This document shows, piece by piece, positions 17,501-24,326 of a stretch of DNA of 64,000 nt. The stretch is from Prevotella sp. GTDB taxonomy: Bacteria > Bacteroidota > Bacteroidia > Bacteroidales > Bacteroidaceae. Location of the stretch: positions 1-64,000 of the forward strand of contig JAFZSL010000075.1 of the NCBI GenBank assembly GCA_017619375.1, given 5' to 3'. Made by a program: the position numbers and the translations under genes. The first letter of the stretch is position 1, and every line of letters begins with the position of its first letter. Under the pieces are notes generated by a model. That model searched no databases and was not told the DNA's origin. It saw nothing but the letters and a program-made list of their open reading frames with translations.

Positions 17501-17986
17501 AACGACGTATTGGGCGACGACGGGAAGGTGGAACTCAAACTGGTGGACAACCCGAAGGAAATCACCTGCAAGGGCGGACTGAACATGAAGCCGCGATATG
17601 TGGTGGACGACGTGGAGGAAATCACCAAGTTCAGGACCGGTTCCAAAACGTTAGACCAACTTGTCGTGCCACGCTACAAGGATGTCACCGCCCAGGTGAG
17701 GACGGAAGTGCTTGACAGTTACACGAAATTCGTCGATTACTTCTTCTCACTCAACAAGAAATACAGTTTCGCCAAATACCTCGGCGTCTCCAACGAGAGG
17801 GAATTCACCAAGTTCCGCACCGTACTCACAGAAAAGGCGGAGCAGGATTTCAACAAGGCCATCGAGGCTCGTAACGACAGCATGACGGAGGAAGAGAACC
17901 CCGAACTGAAGGACTCCCTCTTCTTCATCCCGCTCACAGGTGGCCTCTGCCGCCTCGCCCTCTACATCGCAGAAAACCCGGCTTAG
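14570..17986 (+). CDS. Giant protein with C-terminal actin/Hsp70-type ATPase domain (operon gene 4)
   Basis: 1,138 residues. The C-terminal half has the three nucleotide-binding motifs of the actin/Hsp70/sugar-kinase fold in order: phosphate-1 FAIDFGTTNTHVEY (about 583-597), phosphate-2 VSMDIGGGTTDFVVY (about 811-825) and an adenosine-type motif ITVSGTASKVLGLIGS (about 950-965). The first 580 residues have no recognised domain and are rich in aromatic and acidic residues; they contain no membrane helix or signal peptide, so the protein should be cytoplasmic. The nearest analogy is to SrfB-like and Hsp70-like ATPases, but I cannot place it in a named family. It follows the tubulin-like gene by 47 bases. 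A role in remodelling or driving assembly of the tubulin-like protein is inference. Confidence 0.82.
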   Translation: MSYVFRFHKGSETIEGWQETGQIGTKDVEAIEDPNGAKASLPITSIPTPFAGFELAKTAFAYCAEAGVKGSSIYHKLAANALDVLEIFFGFRTKYARLFQIVVWDKANDLQRLAADGVPEHAAMAATLQLFLSQDGKSFNFSRMQFIYMLNYIGEGAQGQINIVGGTSPTSVCMASANDLSYVSDVYLSNYHLAFHPDEDGTYRSLVGRDREFREFVYLLAKQPEFNALYNEFHAYVDACFRADNDTEFKNRLNAMQPGMYASLYQPLLAGSSQMMLPGDIPLMCLGGDRIETDSDFRILSERNDGRLPLVLPAEPYFEPEMRYTTSLWNAHLMAPLTDKRPLEERTLPFDSTQYPYLTTDDVFEPYLIKTVFPINEAAFFTNLFRGNNKTADECQYLLPLKPEVMKYLSVKTLTGYAGNTSKPVFQLNEMPDGRIQAVINIPVQKGRFVTLHREYTAAQVDPDPDRLIWPIMECRFDLFLFPSYHVDDPTLEKPQRIYLVDEDTAGYKKEQFQYSVSAYKNNDAEPLRHTLVDRADKRRQFLTSKYFCLNEEFDYIVVSNTIASGILVPLYKNVRQGGKVFDFAIDFGTTNTHVEYKTDTDPEPQPLTITPDEVQVLSLNSTSQKAVEMIDQEGLESFFGGPAQSFMQEFVPVTVGQGEIARFPMRTNLCYRAGHSVEGREIFPLADYNIGFHYEKEDTYDYNETRPDLKWDSTRGNNLLVEAYFEEILMLIRNKVLLSGGFLNRTSITWFYPVCMQPYQIANLENSWNKLCQKLIAPQGYRLQKVAESLAPYYYYTKKEDVDAESRPVVSMDIGGGTTDFVVYHTGNTAALISSVRFAGNNIYGDFLGRGTEYNGFVKAFAPDFDMKLRDISGVSDVYAKSKRNSAEFISFLYSLDSNPRMEGRGVSFSEELRARQDLRVVLLLFYAAEVYYAAKLLEMRHLKTPAYITVSGTASKVLGLIGSIDALQTLATHIFNDVLGDDGKVELKLVDNPKEITCKGGLNMKPRYVVDDVEEITKFRTGSKTLDQLVVPRYKDVTAQVRTEVLDSYTKFVDYFFSLNKKYSFAKYLGVSNEREFTKFRTVLTEKAEQDFNKAIEARNDSMTEEENPELKDSLFFIPLTGGLCRLALYIAENPA

Positions 17987-18003
17987 GCAAGGTTTCTTCG
18001 TAG

Positions 18004-18022
18004 GCGACGGCTCCGCCGTCGC
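18004..18022 (+). repeat. GC-rich hairpin between operon genes 4 and 5
   Basis: Perfect 8-bp stem GCGACGGC/GCCGTCGC with a 3-base loop, inside a stretch reading CTTCGTAGGCGACGG onward. Similar hairpins follow stop codons near 44103 and 47737 and lie in the gap near 28880. In an operon it could tune the level of gene 5. Confidence 0.6.
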
Positions 18023-18050
18023 TTATCAACCATCATTAAAAAAAGCAACC

Positions 18051-18653
18051 ATGGAAGTAGTGATTTCGCTTTTTCTTTTCGCATTGGCCATAGGCTATGT
18101 GGAGTATAGGTTCAGAAGCATCCGTCGTGACACCGACAAGGAACAGTCGGGTGCCTTTGATTTTTTCGCCACCAAGGAGGAGTTGAAGAAAGCGGTGAAG
18201 CAGTTGAAAGAACAGGCCGATGCCGACCGCCTGGCAGTGGAAGAGCGGATGGAGTCCATCGAACAGAAGGCGTTCTATGCCGCTGAGGTGAAGAAGGAGG
18301 AGGAAAAGAAGAAACTGCAGGAGCCTGCGGAAGACCCTGACCCTTCCGTGGTGTATTTCAAATGGCCTGCCGACGATGGCACCTTCGTCGACGCGCAGCG
18401 GCAGCGTTTCCAGACTGAGGACACCTATTACATGTTCCGTCTTGACGACTCGCGCACCAAGGCGGAGTTCACCTTCGTCACCATGAGCGAGACGCAACTC
18501 AGCAAGGCCAACAACAGTTCGAAGAAATACATCGAGAGGGCTTGCTCTTTCGTCAATGCCAAGTCCACCAAGTATTCATGCACACCAGGAAAGGCCCACC
18601 TCGACCGTGGCCGCTGGGTCGTGGACTTGAAGGCGAAAATAGAATACAAGTAA
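18051..18653 (+). CDS. Membrane-anchored coiled-coil protein (operon gene 5), function unknown
   Basis: 200 residues. An N-terminal hydrophobic helix (2-17, VVISLFLFALAIGYVEY) is followed by a long charged coiled coil (about 40-95, KEELKKAVKQLKEQADADRL) and a compact C-terminal domain of about 100 residues (VVYFKWPADDGTFVDA, TFVTMSETQLSKANNSSKKY) that I do not recognise. The ATG at 18051 is chosen because it begins the membrane helix; an earlier in-frame start would run back into gene 4. It is the last gene of the operon and is followed by a 24-bp perfect inverted repeat. A tether or scaffold role is inferred. Confidence 0.8.
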   Translation: MEVVISLFLFALAIGYVEYRFRSIRRDTDKEQSGAFDFFATKEELKKAVKQLKEQADADRLAVEERMESIEQKAFYAAEVKKEEEKKKLQEPAEDPDPSVVYFKWPADDGTFVDAQRQRFQTEDTYYMFRLDDSRTKAEFTFVTMSETQLSKANNSSKKYIERACSFVNAKSTKYSCTPGKAHLDRGRWVVDLKAKIEYK

Positions 18654-18655
18654 TA

Positions 18656-18728
18656 TTGAAAATTGAAGATTGAAAATTATAGTGTGCAAAAGGTGGTGCG
18701 CACTTAATTTTCAATCTTCAATTTTCAA
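18656..18728 (+). terminator. Very long inverted repeat between convergent units
   Basis: A perfect 24-bp stem made of heptamer repeats (18656-18679 with 18705-18728) is extended inward by AGTGTGC/GCGCACT. It starts two bases after the stop of operon gene 5 and lies between that operon and the converging ddh gene, so it probably terminates transcription from both sides. The same heptamers continue at 18806-18829. Confidence 0.72.
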
Positions 18729-18737
18729 TTTTCACAG

Positions 18738-18793
18738 TTGCGATTAAGTGAGAGCAGACCAAGCTTGCTTGGACTCTGCCGAGCGTGAGCAAC
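18738..18793. repeat. Nested-palindrome repeat, copy A
   Basis: Outer arms GTTGC/GCAAC enclose CGATTAAGTGAG on the left and GAGCGTGAG on the right. The inner hairpin pairs GCAGA with TCTGC and CCAAG with CTTGG. It shares primary sequence with 52831-52876 and shares architecture, with different bases, with 35735-35802. Confidence 0.7.
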
Positions 18794-18830
18794 TTCGACC
18801 GAAGGTCAATTTTCAATCTTCAATATTTAA

Positions 18831-19730
18831 TCACACCAAGTGCCCGATGATGCTTTCACGGTCGCCGGGCAGCATGTCGATGACGGGGATTTCAATCATC
18901 GTGTAGCAGCCGGGTTGCTGGCGCAGGGAGGCACGTGCCACGTTGACAAGCACCTGTGCGGTGAGGGCAGGGTTGTTGATGCTCATGGTGAACTCCATGC
19001 GCTGGTTTTGTGTCTGTCCGCTCACGCCTTTGCGCACCAAGTGAACGCCATGGCCCATGTCTTTCACTTCATCCACCGAATCCACTGCGAAGACGTGTGT
19101 CTCGTCGTTGGCGAAATAGGGGTCGGCTTTGATGGCTGCGGTCACCTCATCGAGTGATGCTCCCTCTTCCAGTTCCACATATACCATGCGGCGGTGCAGA
19201 CCCTCGCCTTTGGGGATGGTCATGGAAAGGGCGTCTTTCACGCCGGCTTTGGAACGAACGCATACGGAGTGGCCCATTGACATGCCGGGGCCGAAATTGG
19301 TGTAGGAGAGGCCTTTGGGGGCGAGGCTCTGCATCAACGTGCGCACGATGCTGTCGCTTCCCGGATCCCAACCGGCAGCGATGATGGACACCGTGTTCGT
19401 AGCCTTGTTGATGGGGGTCAAAGAGGCACGGTAGTCGAGGATGTTGGTGTGGATGTCGAAACTGTCGACGGTGTTGATACCCAACGGGAGAATTTTCTTC
19501 GCATATTCCTCACAACTCCTCGTGGGGGTGGCGAGGATGGCCACGTCCACATCCTTCAGTTCGGTGATGTCCTTCACCACATCGTAGGGGGCCAGTTCCG
19601 ACGGCTTGTCGGCACTGCCGTTGCGACGGACGATACCGGCTATCTCAAAGTCGGGTGCGGCCTCCAAGGCCTGGATGGTGAATTTGCCGATGTTGCCATA
19701 GCCCACAACGGCTGCTCTGATTTTCTTCAT
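18831..19730 (-). CDS. ddh: meso-Diaminopimelate D-dehydrogenase
   Basis: Ddh reductively aminates tetrahydrodipicolinate to meso-diaminopimelate with NADPH, a one-step route to the precursor of lysine and peptidoglycan. The 299-residue protein has the Rossmann start IRAAVVGYGNIGKFTIQAL. The family's AAGWDPGSDSIVRT segment and FGPGMSMGHSV dimer/substrate region are intact, and the C-terminal half carries NNPALTAQVLVNVARAS. Length and motifs match the Corynebacterium-type enzyme. A -7 box (TAATTTTG) lies about 75 bases upstream. It is transcribed alone, converging with the tubulin-like operon. Confidence 0.95.
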   Translation of the reverse strand: MKKIRAAVVGYGNIGKFTIQALEAAPDFEIAGIVRRNGSADKPSELAPYDVVKDITELKDVDVAILATPTRSCEEYAKKILPLGINTVDSFDIHTNILDYRASLTPINKATNTVSIIAAGWDPGSDSIVRTLMQSLAPKGLSYTNFGPGMSMGHSVCVRSKAGVKDALSMTIPKGEGLHRRMVYVELEEGASLDEVTAAIKADPYFANDETHVFAVDSVDEVKDMGHGVHLVRKGVSGQTQNQRMEFTMSINNPALTAQVLVNVARASLRQQPGCYTMIEIPVIDMLPGDRESIIGHLV

Positions 19731-19806
19731 ATTGCAAAAATTATAAAAATGATATGATTTTCCTTTGAAATATTGTCTCTTGTCGCACTTTTTGTCTTTC
19801 AGCTTG

Positions 19807-19814
19807 CAAAATTA
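19807..19814 (-). promoter_or_regulatory. Candidate -7 box (TAATTTTG) of ddh
   Basis: Matches TAnnTTTG on the minus strand, about 77 bases before the ddh start. The nearest TTTG upstream is 23 bases away, slightly too far, so the -33 element is uncertain. Confidence 0.45.
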
Positions 19815-19840
19815 CATATTTTCAAAGAAAAACATAACAA

Positions 19841-19975
19841 AATGACAAGTTTTTTTGCGGGGGTTGTCGAAGATTATGAAGATATCGCTTCGTTCGAAGT
19901 CAACGACAATGGTACGATGATGAAGAATACCGCGAAGATTTCGGAGTTATCGAAGTTGCCGATGTTGGTACGTTA
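19841..19975 (+). other. Intergenic segment with a 44-codon open frame of doubtful status
   Basis: The 320-base gap between ddh and the acyl-CoA dehydrogenase holds the ddh promoter, an open frame starting MTSFFAGVVEDYEDIASFEV and a terminator. The frame has no recognised family. A neighbouring frame reads EVADVGTLTSLTSLTSIKIP into the terminator, so this may be a decayed gene end. Coding status is not supported. Confidence 0.25.
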
Positions 19976-19997
19976 ACTTCTCTAACGTCGTTAACTT

Positions 19998-20039
19998 CAA
20001 TAAAAATCCCCAGGCTCCAGTGCCTGGGGATTTTTATTG
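19998..20039 (-). terminator. Terminator of the etf/acyl-CoA dehydrogenase operon
   Basis: Perfect 18-bp stem (CAATAAAAATCCCCAGGC and its complement) with a 6-base loop, 11 bases beyond the stop of the acyl-CoA dehydrogenase. The A/T-rich outer stem gives a U-run on both strands, so it can work in either direction. Confidence 0.9.
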
Positions 20040-20050
20040 AAAAGTCTCTC

Positions 20051-21763
20051 TTACTCAGCCTTGAAATGCTCCAGGTCGGCAGCCTCCAGGCTCTTGATGT
20101 AGGCGTGATGGCCTCTGCACTCGGCTTCGGCGTGGCGCACATACACGTTGGCGCTCTTGGCGAAGAGTTCCGGGGCGCGTGTGGCGTCGTCGAGGATGAG
20201 GAGCGACATGATGATGTCGGCGGTCATCTCGTAGAGGCGGCGTGCCACGAAGTCGGTCTTGTCTTGGTTGTTCTCTTCCTTCACCTCGCCGAGCACCTCC
20301 TCGTAGAGGGCGGCCATCTCTGCCACGCGGGCTTTCAATGCCTTCAGGTCGTCGGCCACCTCGCTGTCGAGCATCTCCTTGATGATGGAGAGGTAGGTGC
20401 CGTTGGTGATATAACGCAAGGCTGCCACCACTTGCAACTGCGTCGTTCCCTCGTAGATGGAGAAGATGCGGGCGTCGCGGTAGAGGCGCTGGCTCTTGTA
20501 TTCCATGATGAAGCCGGAACCACCGTGGATGGAGATGGCGTCGTAGGCGTTCTGGTTGGCATACTCGGAGTTCATGCCTTTCGCCAGCGGCGTGAAGGCA
20601 TCGGCCAGACGAGTGTATTTCTTCAGTTCCTGACGCTCCTCGGGAGTGAGGCTCTTCGTCTCGCGCTGGATGTCCTCAAGGGCTTTGTACACATCCACGT
20701 AGCGGGCGGTTTGGTATAGCAGCGAGCGGCCGGCGTCCAACTTCGCCTTCATCCTTGAGAGCATGTCGTAGACGGCAGGGAAGTTGATGATTTTCTGGCC
20801 GAACTGCTGACGCTCGCGGGCGTATTTCAGGCCTTCGTTGTAGGCTTCCTGCTCCACGCCGACGCTTTGAGCGGCGATGCCCAGGCGGGCGCCGTTCATC
20901 AGGGCCATCACATATTTGATGAGGCCCAGACGGGTGCTGCCGCAGAGTTCGGCCTTGGCGTTCTTGTAGGTCAACTCGCAGGTGGGTGAGCCGTGGATGC
21001 CAAGCTTGTGCTCGATGTGGCGGACGTCGACGCCGCCGTTGCGCTTGTCGTAGATGAACATCGAAAGGCCGCGGCCATCGCGGGTGCCTTCCTCCGAACG
21101 GGCGAGCACAAGGTGGATGTCGCTGTCGCCGTTGGTGATGAAGCGCTTCACGCCGTTCAGGCGCCAGCAGTTCTCCTTCTCGTCGAAGGTCGCTTTGAGC
21201 ATCACGCGCTGCAGGTCGCTGCCGGCATCAGGCTCGGTGAGGTCCATCGACATCGTCTCTCCGGCACATACGCGGGGGATGTATTTCTGGCGTTGCTCTT
21301 CGGAACCGAACTCATAGAGGGTATCGATGCATGACTGGAGGCTCCAGATGTTCTGGAAACCGGCATCGGCGGCGGAAATCACCTCGCTGAGCATGGAGAA
21401 GGTGACATTTGGCAGGTTCAGACCGCCGTAGCGGCGGGGCATCGACACGCCGTGGAGTCCAGCCTTGCGGGTGGCGTCGATGTTCTCGAAGGTCTTCGAG
21501 GCATAGATCATGCGGCCGTTCTCCAGGTGCGGTCCTTCGAGGTCCACGCTCTCGGAGTTAGGCTCGAGGATGTTGGCTGCCACGTCGCCTGTGATGTCAA
21601 GGATGCGCTTGTAATTCTCTATGGCGTCCTCGTAGTCCACGGGGGCGTCGGGATATTCTTTGGCATCGGCATAGCCGCGCTCTTTCAGGTCAACGATGCG
21701 TCTCATCAGGGGATGATCCAAGTGGAACGCAATCTCGGGGTGGTCACTATAATAGTTTGCCAT
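20051..21763 (-). CDS. Acyl-CoA dehydrogenase, long form with C-terminal extension
   Basis: A flavin-dependent dehydrogenase that forms a 2,3-double bond in an acyl-CoA and passes electrons to electron transfer flavoprotein. At 570 residues it belongs to the long group (about 570-600) that carries an extra C-terminal helical domain, unlike the 380-residue short enzymes. Core motifs are present: the FAD/substrate segment MDLTEPDAGSDL, GSPTCELTY, the RERQQFGQKI helix, the GGSGFIMEY segment and the catalytic Glu in IYEGTTQLQ. It is the last gene of a four-gene minus-strand operon with etfB, etfA and a small membrane protein, only 5 bases after the latter. The natural substrate cannot be read from sequence. 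Confidence 0.94.
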   Translation of the reverse strand: MANYYSDHPEIAFHLDHPLMRRIVDLKERGYADAKEYPDAPVDYEDAIENYKRILDITGDVAANILEPNSESVDLEGPHLENGRMIYASKTFENIDATRKAGLHGVSMPRRYGGLNLPNVTFSMLSEVISAADAGFQNIWSLQSCIDTLYEFGSEEQRQKYIPRVCAGETMSMDLTEPDAGSDLQRVMLKATFDEKENCWRLNGVKRFITNGDSDIHLVLARSEEGTRDGRGLSMFIYDKRNGGVDVRHIEHKLGIHGSPTCELTYKNAKAELCGSTRLGLIKYVMALMNGARLGIAAQSVGVEQEAYNEGLKYARERQQFGQKIINFPAVYDMLSRMKAKLDAGRSLLYQTARYVDVYKALEDIQRETKSLTPEERQELKKYTRLADAFTPLAKGMNSEYANQNAYDAISIHGGSGFIMEYKSQRLYRDARIFSIYEGTTQLQVVAALRYITNGTYLSIIKEMLDSEVADDLKALKARVAEMAALYEEVLGEVKEENNQDKTDFVARRLYEMTADIIMSLLILDDATRAPELFAKSANVYVRHAEAECRGHHAYIKSLEAADLEHFKAE

Positions 21764-21768
21764 TGTTC

Positions 21769-21954
21769 TTATTTGTTTTCTTGATTTTTCTTATACTGTC
21801 TTCCTCCCCATCTTGCCCCAAAAACTGCACCACACAAGCATGCGCAGAATGACACTAAAGCACCCAACTCGGCATTGCCAGCGCGATAGACGTAATAGCT
21901 GGCGACGAGTAGTGCGATGGCAGCAATGATGAGCAAAATGTCCAAGATTTTCAT
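21769..21954 (-). CDS. Small membrane protein inside the etf operon
   Basis: 61 residues. It starts MKILDILLIIAAIALLVASYY, one helix, then a second hydrophobic stretch (LGALVSFCACLCGAVFGARW) with three cysteines, ending in a basic tail (GGRQYKKNQENK). No family is recognised. The ATG at 21954 follows the etfA stop by a single base and the stop precedes acyl-CoA dehydrogenase by 5 bases, so the three are co-translated. Upstream in-frame starts would run into etfA. Its fixed position suggests a membrane contact for the flavoprotein system, but that is inference. Confidence 0.75.
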   Translation of the reverse strand: MKILDILLIIAAIALLVASYYVYRAGNAELGALVSFCACLCGAVFGARWGGRQYKKNQENK

Positions 21955-21955
21955 A

Positions 21956-22978
21956 TTACTTGCTGTTTTGTTTATAGTATTTGATGAGTTTCGGCACGAC
22001 CTCCTCCACGGTTCCGGTGATGACATAGTCGGCAATCTTGTTGATGGGAGCGTCGGGGTCGCTGTTCACGGAGATGATGATTCCAGAGTCCTGCATGCCG
22101 GCGATGTGCTGGATTTGTCCGCTGATGCCGCAGGCGATGTACACCTTGGGATGCACGGTGACGCCTGTCTGTCCGATTTGGCGGTCATGGTCGCAGAATC
22201 CAGCGTCGACGGCGGCGCGACTGGCACCCACCTCGGCGTGAAGCACCTTTGCCAGGTCGAAGAGCATGTCAAACCCTTCCTTGCTGCCCATGCCATAGCC
22301 GCCGGCCACGACGATTTGGGCACCCTTGAGGTTGTGCTTGGCGGCCTCCACATGGTGGTCGAGCACTTTCACCACGAATGCCTCCGCAGAGACATACTTG
22401 CCCACTTCGGGATAGGCCACTTCCTTGCGGCACTCACCCTCATAGACGGCTTTCTGCATCACGCCGGAGCGCACTGTGGCCATCTGTGGACGGTGGTCGG
22501 GGTTGACGATGGTAGCCACGATGTTGCCACCAAAGGCGGGACGGATTTGGTAGAGGAGGTTCTTGTAGGTCTTCTCGTTCTTCTTGTCCTCATAGTCGCC
22601 GATTTCCAGTTCGGTGCAGTCGGCGGTGAGGCCGCTGGTGAGCGACGACGACACGCGTGGACCGAGGTCACGGCCGATGACGGTGGCGCCCATCAGGCAA
22701 ATCTGCGGCTTTTCCTCCTTGAAGAGGTTGACGAGGATGTCGGTGTGAGGGGCGGAGGTGTAGGGGAAGAGACCCTCGCCGTCGAAGACGTAGAGTTTGT
22801 CCACACCGTAGGGCAGGATTTGGTCTTCCACTTGGCCCTTGATGCCCGTGCCGATGACGACGGCTTCCAGTTCCACACCCAGTTCGTTGGCCAGTTTGCG
22901 GCCTTTGGTCAGCAATTCCTGTGACACTTCTTGCACTTGTGTGCCTTCTATCTCGCAATATACAAATACGGCCTCCAT
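21956..22978 (-). CDS. etfA: Electron transfer flavoprotein, alpha subunit
   Basis: EtfA with EtfB carries electrons from acyl-CoA dehydrogenases. The 340-residue protein starts MEAVFVYCEIEGTQVQ and has an N-terminal ETF domain followed by the C-terminal FAD-binding domain: VGASRAAVDAGFCDHDRQIG, YIACGISGQIQHIAGMQ and ISVNSDPDAPINKIADY. The ATG at 22978 is two bases after the etfB stop; longer open frame upstream overlaps etfB. Together with etfB and the dehydrogenase it forms a redox module. Whether the ETF is of the bifurcating type is not decided here. Confidence 0.95.
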   Translation of the reverse strand: MEAVFVYCEIEGTQVQEVSQELLTKGRKLANELGVELEAVVIGTGIKGQVEDQILPYGVDKLYVFDGEGLFPYTSAPHTDILVNLFKEEKPQICLMGATVIGRDLGPRVSSSLTSGLTADCTELEIGDYEDKKNEKTYKNLLYQIRPAFGGNIVATIVNPDHRPQMATVRSGVMQKAVYEGECRKEVAYPEVGKYVSAEAFVVKVLDHHVEAAKHNLKGAQIVVAGGYGMGSKEGFDMLFDLAKVLHAEVGASRAAVDAGFCDHDRQIGQTGVTVHPKVYIACGISGQIQHIAGMQDSGIIISVNSDPDAPINKIADYVITGTVEEVVPKLIKYYKQNSK

Positions 22979-22980
22979 GT

Positions 22981-23856
22981 TTATCCTATGATTTTCTCGT
23001 TCAACAATTCTTTCACCAGACCCTCCACGTCGGCGTCGCTGCCGGTGAGGGTCTTGCTCTCCTTGGCCTGGAATACGATGTTTTTCACCGTCTTCACCTT
23101 CGTGGGCGAACCGGCGAGGCCGCACTGGTTGGCGTCGCCTTCCACGTCGGCCACCGACCATTGGTTCAGTGTCAGGTAGTCGCGTTCCTCATAGAGTTTC
23201 GCCATGCGTTCATCGAGGTCGGCGGGACGCTCCATGGGGCAGGTGGCATATTTGTATTTCATCACCATTTTGGCGTTGCAGGGGCGGCAGGGAGCGGCGC
23301 TGCCGTTCACCGTGACCACCACGGGGAGCGGGGCGACGACAGTCTCCACGCCACCGTCGATATGGCGGCGGATGGTGGCCTTGCCGTCTTCAATCTTCAA
23401 TATCTCCTCGGCGTAGGTCACTTGGTTCAACCCCAGTTTCTGGGCTACCTGTGGACCCACCTGTGCGGTGTCGCCGTCGATGGCCTGACGGCCGCCGATG
23501 ACGATGTCCACCTTGCCAATCTTCTTGATGGCGGTGGCGAGGGCGTAGGAGGTGGCCAGCGTGTCGGCGCCTGCGAAGAGGCGGTCGGTGAGCAGCCAAC
23601 CGGTGTCGGCGCCACGGTACAGGCCTTGGCGGATGATTTCACCGGCGCGTGGGGGACCCATCGTGAGCACGCCCACGGTGGTGCCGGGATGTTGCTCTTT
23701 CAGGCGGAGCGCTTGCTCCAGGGCGTTCAAGTCGTCGGGGTTGAAAATGGCGGGAAGGGCGGCGCGGTTGACGGTGCCTTCGGCGGTCATGGCGTCCTTG
23801 CCCACGTTTCGGGTGTCGGGTACTTGCTTGGCAAGTACTACAATGTTCAAACTCAT
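22981..23856 (-). CDS. etfB: Electron transfer flavoprotein, beta subunit
   Basis: 291 residues. It begins MSLNIVVLAKQVPDTRNVG, the usual EtfB opening, and has the NPDDLNALEQALRL segment, the nucleotide-binding stretch DIVIGGRQAIDGDTAQVGP and the family's LPVVVTVNGS. Length is slightly above the usual 250-265 residues because of a longer C-terminal arm (QAKESKTLTGSDADVEGLVK). It is the first gene of the operon, with a consensus promoter 40 bases upstream. The ATG at 23856 is chosen by homology of the start; the open frame continues upstream without family features. Confidence 0.95.
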   Translation of the reverse strand: MSLNIVVLAKQVPDTRNVGKDAMTAEGTVNRAALPAIFNPDDLNALEQALRLKEQHPGTTVGVLTMGPPRAGEIIRQGLYRGADTGWLLTDRLFAGADTLATSYALATAIKKIGKVDIVIGGRQAIDGDTAQVGPQVAQKLGLNQVTYAEEILKIEDGKATIRRHIDGGVETVVAPLPVVVTVNGSAAPCRPCNAKMVMKYKYATCPMERPADLDERMAKLYEERDYLTLNQWSVADVEGDANQCGLAGSPTKVKTVKNIVFQAKESKTLTGSDADVEGLVKELLNEKIIG

Positions 23857-23894
23857 AAAAATAAATAAAATGTTGTATAAGTGTAATTTGGCTG

Positions 23895-23925
23895 CAAAAG
23901 TACTCATTTTCCATCGTGTGGCAAA
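23895..23925 (-). promoter_or_regulatory. Consensus promoter of the etfBA operon
   Basis: On the minus strand TTTG, 19-base spacer, TACTTTTG: an exact Bacteroidota -33/-7 pair, with the -7 box about 39 bases before the etfB start. The remaining 470-base divergent gap (23857-24326) holds this promoter, the promoter of the barrel gene and no supported gene. Confidence 0.78.
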
Positions 23926-24100
23926 GAAAATAAGTGTAAAAGTGCGCCTTTTTGCTAAAACATTGCACATTTCGCCCCTATTTGTGCAATAAGGGTGGGG
24001 CGACAGCCACGTATGCTCTTCACCTTTCCGGTCTTGTTGGTGCCTTTCATCATGCTTTTACCATTTCAAGTGGCGAGCATTGATTTTAAATGACTAATCA

Positions 24101-24132
24101 TTGCGGAAAAATGGAAAAAAGTCGTAACTTTG
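24101..24132 (+). promoter_or_regulatory. Candidate promoter of the outer-membrane barrel gene
   Basis: TTG at 24101-24103, 21-base spacer, TAACTTTG at 24125-24132. The start codon chosen for the barrel gene is about 195 bases further on, which would give a long untranslated leader. Confidence 0.55.
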
Positions 24133-24326
24133 CATACTCAAACATGTGACACAACCCGTCATAGCCACCTGCACAGTGGTGAAAAAACACTCGGCGGCAA
24201 GCGTCTCGTTCCTCTTCCCTGATGGCAAGCGACAAGGACATGCCTACCTCTCAAAACGACACACAAGAATATTCGTACGAACTTCAAGATAGACATAAAA
24301 CTTCATCCAAAACAACATCACAAACA

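Noticed and set aside
11267-18653. Phage or plasmid segregation module (TubZ/ParM type)
   Set aside because: No DNA-binding adaptor, centromere-like repeats, integrase or phage genes; the membrane anchors and vWA partner fit a chromosomal envelope role better.
23990-24220. Small minus-strand frame starting MMKGTNKTGKVKS
   Set aside because: Short, no family, lies in the divergent promoter region of etfB and the barrel gene.
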